A DNA stretch of 64,000 nucleotides from Paramicrobacterium agarici. GTDB taxonomy: Bacteria > Actinomycetota > Actinomycetes > Actinomycetales > Microbacteriaceae. The position numbers were made by a program, and so were the translations under genes. A model generated the notes under the pieces. It was given only the letters and a program-made list of their open reading frames with translations. It did no database searches and was not told the DNA's origin. The DNA is taken from contig NZ_PDJE01000001.1 of NCBI RefSeq assembly GCF_002563955.1, positions 930,001-994,000 of the forward strand, written 5' to 3'. Of this stretch, positions 58,411 to 64,000 are shown piece after piece; position 1 is the stretch's first letter; every line of letters begins with the position of its first letter.

Positions 58411-59904
58411 TTGTCCCAGGCCAGGAACATCCTCTTCGTGATGACCGATCAGCACCGAGCGGACACGCTCGGGGCGTATGGGAATCAGCTCGCGGAGACT
58501 CCGGTGCTCGATGAGCTCGCCCGGACGGGAACGCGGTTCGACCGGTGGTACACGCCAACGGCGATCTGCACTCCCGCCCGCGCGAGTCTGCTCACCGGGC
58601 AGGCGCCGTTCCGTCACAAGCTGCTCGCGAACCATGAGCGCAACGTCGGCTATATCGAAGACCTGCCCGAGGACCAGTACGCGTTCTCGACGGACCTTCG
58701 TGCGGCGGGCTACAACTGCGGTCTCATCGGAAAGTGGCACGCGGGCACGGAGCGCACGGCCGCCGACTTCGGGTTCGACGGACCCGACTTGGCGGGCTGG
58801 CACAACCCGGTCGAGCACGAGGACTACCTGGCCTACCTGGAGGAGAACGACCTGCCTCCCTATGAAATCAGCGATCAGATTCGCGGAGTGCTGCCGAACG
58901 GCGGGCCGGGCAACCTGCTCGCCGCTCGGCTGCACCAGCCGGTCGAGGCGACGTTCGAGCATTACCTGGCGACGCGCACGATCGAGCACCTTGAGCGGTA
59001 CGCCGACGACTATCGCTCGAGCGGAAAGCCGTTCTACCTCGCACTCAACTTCTTCGGTCCGCATCTGCCCTACGTCGTGCCGAACGAGTACTTCGACAAG
59101 TTCTCAGCAGACGACATCGAACTGCCGAAATCGGTGGCCGAGACGTTCTCGGGCAAGCCGCAGGTGCAGCAGAATTACAGCGACCACTGGGCGTTCGACA
59201 CCATGCCCATCGAGACGAGCCGCAAGCTCATCGCGATCTACTGGGGCTATGTCGCGCTCATCGACGCCGAAATCGGTCGCGTGGTCGACGCGATGAACCG
59301 ACTCGGCCTCAGCGACGAGACAGCAGTGTTCTTCAGCTGCGATCATGGCGAGTTCACGGGCTCGCATCGTCTTCACGACAAAGGCCCGGCGATGTACGAG
59401 GACATCTACCGCACGCCCGGAATCGTGCGCATTCCCGGTGCTCCCGCTGGTCAGGTGCGCGACGAGTTCGTCAGCCTGCTCGACTGCACGGCGACGTTCC
59501 TCGATATCGCGGGTCTCGACCCGAGCCCGGCCGTGGACTCGCGCAGCCTCGTGCCTCTCGTCAACGGCGAGCACACCGAGTGGCAGGACGATATCGTGTG
59601 CGAGTTCCACGGGCACCACTTCCCGTACCCGCAGAGGATGCTGCGCACGGATCGCCACAAGCTCATCGTCAACCCAGACTCGGTCAACGAGCTCTACGAC
59701 CTTGAGCGCGATCCCGACGAGTTGCTCAACGTCTACGAGCTTCCCGATATGGCAGAGATCCGCGACCGGATGATGCAGCGCCTGTACGCTCTGCTCGTCG
59801 AGCGCGGCGACAAGTTCTTCCACTGGATGACGTCGATGTACCCGGTCGGCGGCGTGGCTTACGACCCTTCTCTCAGCGGGTTCGACGACGAGGCATATCA
59901 GTAG
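58411..59904 (+). CDS. Sulfatase (Cys type), copy 1
   Basis: A 497-aa arylsulfatase-superfamily (S1) enzyme. The active-site Cys53 lies in ICTPARASLLTG, the CxPxR sequence that is converted to formylglycine. Metal and sulfate-binding residues are seen in LFVMTDQHRADTLGAYG, GLIGKWHAG, FGPHLPY and SCDHGEFTGSHRLHDKGPAM. No signal peptide, so it is cytoplasmic and acts on imported substrate. The start is TTG, 2 nt after the binding-protein stop codon. The position 2 nt after an importer gene suggests a tightly linked uptake and desulfation step. Confidence 0.9.
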   Translation: MSQARNILFVMTDQHRADTLGAYGNQLAETPVLDELARTGTRFDRWYTPTAICTPARASLLTGQAPFRHKLLANHERNVGYIEDLPEDQYAFSTDLRAAGYNCGLIGKWHAGTERTAADFGFDGPDLAGWHNPVEHEDYLAYLEENDLPPYEISDQIRGVLPNGGPGNLLAARLHQPVEATFEHYLATRTIEHLERYADDYRSSGKPFYLALNFFGPHLPYVVPNEYFDKFSADDIELPKSVAETFSGKPQVQQNYSDHWAFDTMPIETSRKLIAIYWGYVALIDAEIGRVVDAMNRLGLSDETAVFFSCDHGEFTGSHRLHDKGPAMYEDIYRTPGIVRIPGAPAGQVRDEFVSLLDCTATFLDIAGLDPSPAVDSRSLVPLVNGEHTEWQDDIVCEFHGHHFPYPQRMLRTDRHKLIVNPDSVNELYDLERDPDELLNVYELPDMAEIRDRMMQRLYALLVERGDKFFHWMTSMYPVGGVAYDPSLSGFDDEAYQ

Positions 59905-59946
59905 CGGAGCGCCGTGCACGCGGCATCCGCTCGTCAGGGAGCGATC

Positions 59947-61389
59947 ATGAGCACGCGGGATAAACGACCCAACATTGTCTTCATCCTCACCGACGATCAC
60001 GCGTCACACGCGATCGGCGCCTACGGCTCCGTTGTCAACGACACCCCGCGAATCGACGAGATCGGTGAGAACGGGGTCAGGCTTGACAACTGCTTCTGCA
60101 CGAATTCGCTGTGCACGCCGAGCCGGGCGTCGATTCTGACCGGGACCTACAGTCACGTCAACGGGGTCACGACGTTGGAGACTCCCATCGACGCGAGCCA
60201 GCCGACGTTCATCTCGCAACTGCGCGACGCCGGGTACCGCACGGCGATCGTCGGCAAGTGGCACATGGGCGAAGGTGACGGTCACAACCCCCAGGGCTTC
60301 GACTACTGGGCGGTGCTGCGGGATCAAGGGGAGTACGTCGACCCGCAGATTCTCACGAGGGACGGCGTCGAGATCGTCGAGGGGTACGCGACGGATGTGA
60401 TCACGGACCTCGCGCTGAACTGGCTCGACTCGCTCGACGGTGACGAGCCCTGGTGCGTGCTCATTCACCACAAGGCACCGCATCGGCCCTGGATTCCCGA
60501 TGAGAAGCACAAGGGAATGTACGCTGGCCCGATTCGCGTGCCCGAGACGTTCGACGACGACTATTCGACGCGTACCTCTGCGGCGCACAGAGCAGCGATG
60601 CGCATCGCCGACCACCTCACGCTCGAAGACCTCAAGCAGACACCGCCGGCCGACCTCACGTATGAGCAGGCGGCTCTGTGGAAGTACCAGCGCTACATGG
60701 AGGATTATCTGGCGTGCGTGGCCTCGGTCGACGACAACGTGGGGCGCGTCATCGACGATCTGCGCGAGCGCGGCGAGTTCGACGACACACTGCTCATGTA
60801 CAGCTCGGACCAGGGGTTCTTTCTGGGCGACCATGGCTGGTTCGATAAGCGATTCATGTACGACGAGTCTCTCAGAATGCCAATGCTGATCAGCTGCCCG
60901 TCCCGCATTCCGCAGCGCGACGAGCCTCTTGAGCACATCGTCACGAATGTCGATTTCGCGCAGACCATCCTCGAGGCTGCCGGGGTCAACGCCCTCGACC
61001 GCATGCAGGGGATCAGTATCTGGCCGCAACTCACGTCGGACCCGGCACGAACCACCCGCGACGCGATGTACTACCGCTATTACGAGAACGACGACGTCAA
61101 CCACCACGCGTTTGCGCATTACGGCATTCGCACCGACCGCTACAAGCTCATCTACTTCTACAACGACGGCCTCGGCCTGCCGGGCAGTTCCGGTCGCAGC
61201 TACCCGCCGGAATGGGAGCTCTACGACCTGCACGACGCTCCAGAGGAACTGCGCAACCTCTACAACGATCCGGCGTTCGCCGACATTCGCGAAGACCTCA
61301 AGGCCAGACTGTGGGTTCTGCAGGCAGAACTCGGCGATGAGCCGCATCCGTCGCAGCCAGTGCCTTCCAGGCTCGCCGAGTCTGCGTGA
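59947..61389 (+). CDS. Sulfatase (Cys type), copy 2
   Basis: A 480-aa sulfatase with active-site Cys56 in LCTPSRASILTG. Metal residues lie in VFILTDDHASHAIGAYG and SSDQGFFLGDHGWFDKRFMY, the latter typical of sugar O/N-sulfatases of the S1 family. No signal peptide. The ATG at 59947 was chosen because CAGGGAG precedes it; a GTG 33 nt upstream has none. It differs strongly from the first sulfatase, so the two probably remove sulfates at different positions. Confidence 0.9.
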   Translation: MSTRDKRPNIVFILTDDHASHAIGAYGSVVNDTPRIDEIGENGVRLDNCFCTNSLCTPSRASILTGTYSHVNGVTTLETPIDASQPTFISQLRDAGYRTAIVGKWHMGEGDGHNPQGFDYWAVLRDQGEYVDPQILTRDGVEIVEGYATDVITDLALNWLDSLDGDEPWCVLIHHKAPHRPWIPDEKHKGMYAGPIRVPETFDDDYSTRTSAAHRAAMRIADHLTLEDLKQTPPADLTYEQAALWKYQRYMEDYLACVASVDDNVGRVIDDLRERGEFDDTLLMYSSDQGFFLGDHGWFDKRFMYDESLRMPMLISCPSRIPQRDEPLEHIVTNVDFAQTILEAAGVNALDRMQGISIWPQLTSDPARTTRDAMYYRYYENDDVNHHAFAHYGIRTDRYKLIYFYNDGLGLPGSSGRSYPPEWELYDLHDAPEELRNLYNDPAFADIREDLKARLWVLQAELGDEPHPSQPVPSRLAESA

Positions 61390-61448
61390 TCGCGTCACGG
61401 CTCCGGATGCTGCAGAGGCGAACACGCTGGGCCGCACGCCCGCTCTGC

Positions 61449-62426
61449 TCAGGGCTTGAGAAGAACCTTGCCGACCCGGCCCGGGGCGAGACTCGCTGCA
61501 ACGGCCTCGCGAACGTCGTCGAAGCTGTACACCGCTGCGACAGGAAGAGTGAGCTTACCCGACGACACGCGAGCCAAGAGCTCTGCGAAAAGGTCGGCGC
61601 GTGTCGCAGCATCCATCTCGCGATTGACGACGCTGCCCCAGAAACCCGTCACCGTGATCTGCCTGAAAATGAGGTCGCCCGACGAGATTTCGAGCGCGGG
61701 CGAGTCCATCGCGCCGAATGCGATGAGGGTGCCCTTCTCGGCAAGCAGCGAGATCATGTCGCTCGCAGCGGCCCCGCCGACCGAGTCGACCCCTGCGACG
61801 ATAGGCGCTCCGCCCGTGACCGTCGTCACGCGATCCTGCCATCCATCGTCCGCCGTCGAGATGACGTTGGTGATCCCTTGATCGTGCAGCTGGTCAACGG
61901 CCTCCTGTCGTCGGACGAGTCCGACGACGCCGATGCCGCGCGCAGCAGCGAGCTGCGCGACCAGGCGTCCCACCGCGCCGTTCGCCGCGTTCTGTGCCAT
62001 CCACTGCCCCTCGTCAAGACCAAGCGAGTGCAGAAGACTGAGCGCGCTGAGCGGCATCGCCACGAGCTGGGCCGCGGCTTCGTCTGGCAGCCCCGCGGGC
62101 ACGGGGATGAGTCCGCTCGCCTTCGCCGTGAAGTACTCTGCCCACACGCCGAACGTTCCGCCGCTGACGACGCGCTGCCCGACCTCGAGACCTTCGACAC
62201 CGTGACCAAGGGCCTCAACGGTCCCAACCGCCTCGGTTCCCGCTTGCGCGGGAAGGTCTGGCACAAAGCCGTACGTGCCGCGAACCGTCCACAGATCGTG
62301 GTTGTGGATCGGCGAGAGGATGGTCTTCACGCGAACCTGTCCCGCGCCCGGTTCAGGGAGCGTGCGTTCTTCGACGGTCAGGACCGATTCGGGTTCGGCG
62401 AAGCTGTGGTGAACGATAGCGCGCAT
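61449..62426 (-). CDS. Zinc-free MDR oxidoreductase (quinone/enoyl reductase-like)
   Basis: A 325-aa medium-chain dehydrogenase. The catalytic domain shows IHNHDLWTVRGTYGFVPDLP and AGTEAVGTVEALGHGVEGLE. The NADP-binding region has NAANGAVGRLVAQLAAARGI, and the C-terminus ends in GRVGKVLLKP. No structural-zinc cysteine cluster is visible. NHDLW and the Ala/Asn-rich loop resemble MECR-like 2-enoyl thioester reductases. It is convergent with the sulfatase operon and divergent from the FGE gene. Confidence 0.87.
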   Translation of the reverse strand: MRAIVHHSFAEPESVLTVEERTLPEPGAGQVRVKTILSPIHNHDLWTVRGTYGFVPDLPAQAGTEAVGTVEALGHGVEGLEVGQRVVSGGTFGVWAEYFTAKASGLIPVPAGLPDEAAAQLVAMPLSALSLLHSLGLDEGQWMAQNAANGAVGRLVAQLAAARGIGVVGLVRRQEAVDQLHDQGITNVISTADDGWQDRVTTVTGGAPIVAGVDSVGGAAASDMISLLAEKGTLIAFGAMDSPALEISSGDLIFRQITVTGFWGSVVNREMDAATRADLFAELLARVSSGKLTLPVAAVYSFDDVREAVAASLAPGRVGKVLLKP

Positions 62427-62549
62427 GAGATTCCCTTCGGGTCAATCGTCTGGGACGTCGAAACGGACGTCGCTCTTGCCACAGTGCACACACCTGGAGC
62501 CAGGGCACAACCTCGATACGACAGAGTAGGCGCGAATGATGCGTACGCT

Positions 62550-62555
62550 TAGGCT
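62550..62555 (+). promoter_or_regulatory. Likely -10 box of the FGE gene
   Basis: TAGGCT, about 46 nt before the FGE start at 62602; a ribosome site (GGGAGG) lies between, so this mRNA has a short leader. Confidence 0.4.
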
Positions 62556-62601
62556 AGAGGTGGCGCGAGCCCACGGCTGTGTGCCGCAACGGGAGGTCTT
62601 T

Positions 62602-63597
62602 ATGCACGACGACATGGTGCTGATTCCCGCGGGCGAGTTCCGCATGGGATCCGAAGGCTACTACCCTGAAGAAGCTCCCGTCTTCACCGCGCACGTCGAC
62701 GACTTCTCCATCGACAGGCACCCGGTGACGAATCGGCAGTTTCGTGAGTTCGTCGAGGCGACCGGCTACGTCACGGTAGCTGAGAAAGGCCTCGACGCGG
62801 CCGAGTTCCCGCAGCTGAGCGAGGCGGATCGTGCGCCCGGAAGCCTCGTCTTTCACGAGACGGAAGGTCCTGTCGACCTGCGCAACTGGCGCGCGTGGTG
62901 GTCGTGGGGGACCGGTGCCGATTGGCAGCATCCATTTGGCCCTGACTCGTCGATCGAGGGCAAAGACGACCACCCTGTCGTTCAGGTCTGCTATACGGAT
63001 GCTGTCGCCTACGCCACCTGGGCGGGCAAACGGCTGCCGACTGAAGAGGAGTGGGAGCGCGCCGCGCGCGGCACCCTCGACGGCGCGGACTTCGCGTGGG
63101 GCGACGACCTCACGCCAAACGGCGAACTGCGGGCGAATACCTGGCAGGGTAGCTTTCCGTACGACAACACGGGCGCGCTCGGGTGGAAGGGAACGTCGCC
63201 GGTCGGCACGTTCCCCGCGAACGACTTCGGCCTTGTCGACATGATCGGAAATGTGTGGGAGTGGACGTCGAGCCGATTCACGCCCAACCATCGCGAGGCG
63301 GCGCTCGCCGCGAGCCTTGCTGCGCCGATCGGCCGATCGCTCGTGACGACGGCCGCGGGCGACGACAGCGGGCAGGGGTGCGGCTGCGGATGCGGCCCCG
63401 AGTCGTCGCGCTCAGCGGCGACGGGTGCCGTTCCGGCAACCTCCTCCCCGGATTCGAGCATCAGCCACGTGACGAAGGGTGGCTCGCACTTGTGTGCCCC
63501 CGAGTACTGCCAGCGGTACCGCCCAGCGGCACGTTCGCCGCAGACGGAGGACTCGGCGACGACGCACCTCGGGTTCCGCTGCGCGCGTTCGGCGTGA
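62602..63597 (+). CDS. Formylglycine-generating enzyme (sulfatase-modifying factor)
   Basis: Oxidises the active-site Cys of Cys-type sulfatases to formylglycine. The 331-aa protein has the FGE fold: VLIPAGEFRMGSEGYYPEEA, FSIDRHPVTNRQFREFVEAT, CYTDAVAYATWAGKRLPTEE and GNVWEWTSSRF. The copper/thiol cysteines Cys298 and Cys303 are in GGSHLCAPEYCQRYRPAARS. A 35-residue insertion before them is Ser/Ala-rich and carries CGCGCG (about 258-263), where many actinobacterial FGEs have a CC pair. Both sulfatases upstream need this modification, so the three genes form one functional unit. GGGAGG precedes the ATG. Confidence 0.92.
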   Translation: MHDDMVLIPAGEFRMGSEGYYPEEAPVFTAHVDDFSIDRHPVTNRQFREFVEATGYVTVAEKGLDAAEFPQLSEADRAPGSLVFHETEGPVDLRNWRAWWSWGTGADWQHPFGPDSSIEGKDDHPVVQVCYTDAVAYATWAGKRLPTEEEWERAARGTLDGADFAWGDDLTPNGELRANTWQGSFPYDNTGALGWKGTSPVGTFPANDFGLVDMIGNVWEWTSSRFTPNHREAALAASLAAPIGRSLVTTAAGDDSGQGCGCGCGPESSRSAATGAVPATSSPDSSISHVTKGGSHLCAPEYCQRYRPAARSPQTEDSATTHLGFRCARSA

Positions 63598-63667
63598 CCG
63601 GGTGAAAACGCAGGGTTGCCATGCGCTCCGAGCAGGAGGGACACTGGAGAACCAGTGATCGGAGTAG

Positions 63668-63817
63668 ATGATGTATCCCGCACCGATGGCGATGGCGCCC
63701 GAGGTTCAGGCAGTTGTCGAGCGTGAGAGGCTGAAGCCGCCCGGATGGGTGATCCAGGCCCACCGGCACTGGCGGCGAAGCCGACGCCGTATGCGCAAGG
63801 CCGCGCGCACGAGCTGA
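63668..63817 (+). CDS. Small basic protein (49 aa)
   Basis: Short ORF opening MMYPAPMAMAPEVQAVV and continuing with an Arg-rich tail (HRHWRRSRRRMRKAARTS). GATCGGAG precedes the ATG at 63668; a second ATG follows immediately. Codon third positions are GC-rich as in neighbouring genes. It looks real but I recognise no family. Confidence 0.5.
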   Translation: MMYPAPMAMAPEVQAVVERERLKPPGWVIQAHRHWRRSRRRMRKAARTS

Positions 63818-63871
63818 GTTCTTCCGTTGCTGAACGGGAACGCTTCGCGCCCAGCATGTCAGGCAGCGTCC

Positions 63872-63883
63872 GGAATATATTCC
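63872..63883. promoter_or_regulatory. Perfect palindrome in the promoter of the last gene
   Basis: GGAATATATTCC, a 12-bp palindrome with a TATATT core that could be the -10 box, 47 nt before the start at 63931. Candidate operator. Confidence 0.4.
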
Positions 63884-63930
63884 CGCCGCACGCGTTGATC
63901 TTCTCGCCGAACGCCGACGAGAGGACACCT

Positions 63931-64000
63931 ATGCCCGAATCAACGCAGCTCGACCACAGCATCGCCCAGCAGATCCGACGACTGAGCGAGAGGGGCATCG
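63931..64000 (+). CDS. Partial gene, cut by the window edge
   Basis: The first 23 codons (MPESTQLDHSIAQQIRRLSE and onward) of a gene that runs off the window. GAGAGGACAC precedes the ATG. Too little is present for a family assignment. Confidence 0.5.
   Translation, partial: MPESTQLDHSIAQQIRRLSERGI

Noticed and set aside
60004..61437. Long minus-strand open frame (477 codons) opposite the second sulfatase
   Set aside because: It mirrors the codon phase of a well-supported sulfatase, is rich in Arg/Val/Asp without any domain, and has no ribosome site.

Overview
The window is high-GC actinobacterial chromosome, most likely Microbacteriaceae. This rests on the codon use, frequent GTG starts and 4-base ATGA gene overlaps, many start codons sitting 6-7 nt after a TANNNT -10 box (leaderless mRNAs), and an octamer, GGATGCTG/CAGCATCC, recurring dozens of times. 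I see no transposase, integrase, rRNA, tRNA or CRISPR array. The genus cannot be fixed from this sequence.

Region 1 (58-17689, plus strand) is a coherent catabolic locus. It starts with a GH127 beta-L-arabinofuranosidase, followed by a dipeptide ABC importer (dppACBDF-like), a prolyl aminopeptidase, an Xaa-Pro aminopeptidase and a GntR regulator. After a 285-bp spacer come a three-subunit D-hydroxyproline dehydrogenase, a DapA-like deaminase, a 4-hydroxyproline epimerase and an alpha-ketoglutarate semialdehyde dehydrogenase. Together they would import proline/hydroxyproline peptides, trim them and convert 4-hydroxyproline to 2-oxoglutarate. The GH127 gene suggests that the natural substrate is arabinosylated hydroxyproline glycopeptide (plant extensin). 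Region 2 (17.7-20 kb) holds a long palindrome, a small membrane protein and a TetR/NmrA-like divergent pair.

Region 3 (20.0-26.8 kb) is a GntR-controlled divergent cluster: RraA-type aldolase, SsuABC-type importer, DUF6282 hydrolase, a DUF1932 dehydrogenase and a PIG-L protein resembling 4-oxalomesaconate hydratase. It looks like the lower half of a protocatechuate/gallate 4,5-cleavage route without a ring-cleaving enzyme. Region 4 (26.8-45.5 kb) is mixed housekeeping and defence: an SDR with an extra N-terminal domain, two PIN toxin-antitoxin pairs, a PhoP-boxed LPXTG-anchored phosphatase, MarR, Tag/Ogt/ECF sigma, PAP2, two YdeI paralogues, an erm rRNA methylase with a probable macrolide-sensing leader peptide, and PepN.

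Region 5 (45.6-50.4 kb) is a SigK module: fasciclin lipoprotein, DipZ, RskA and SigK. Three promoters share CCAATC(C/A)-N16-CGAA(T/C), upstream of sigK, of the fasciclin gene and of dipZ, and so define a small self-contained regulon. Region 6 (50.5-63.6 kb) links a secreted double-GH43 arabinosidase/xylosidase-like enzyme with a ROK regulator, an NMT1/TauA-type ABC importer, two Cys-type sulfatases and a formylglycine-generating enzyme. The GH43 and ROK promoters carry the same bipartite motif, which suggests joint control and possible use of a sulfated, arabinose-containing glycan. The right edge cuts a gene that starts at 63931.
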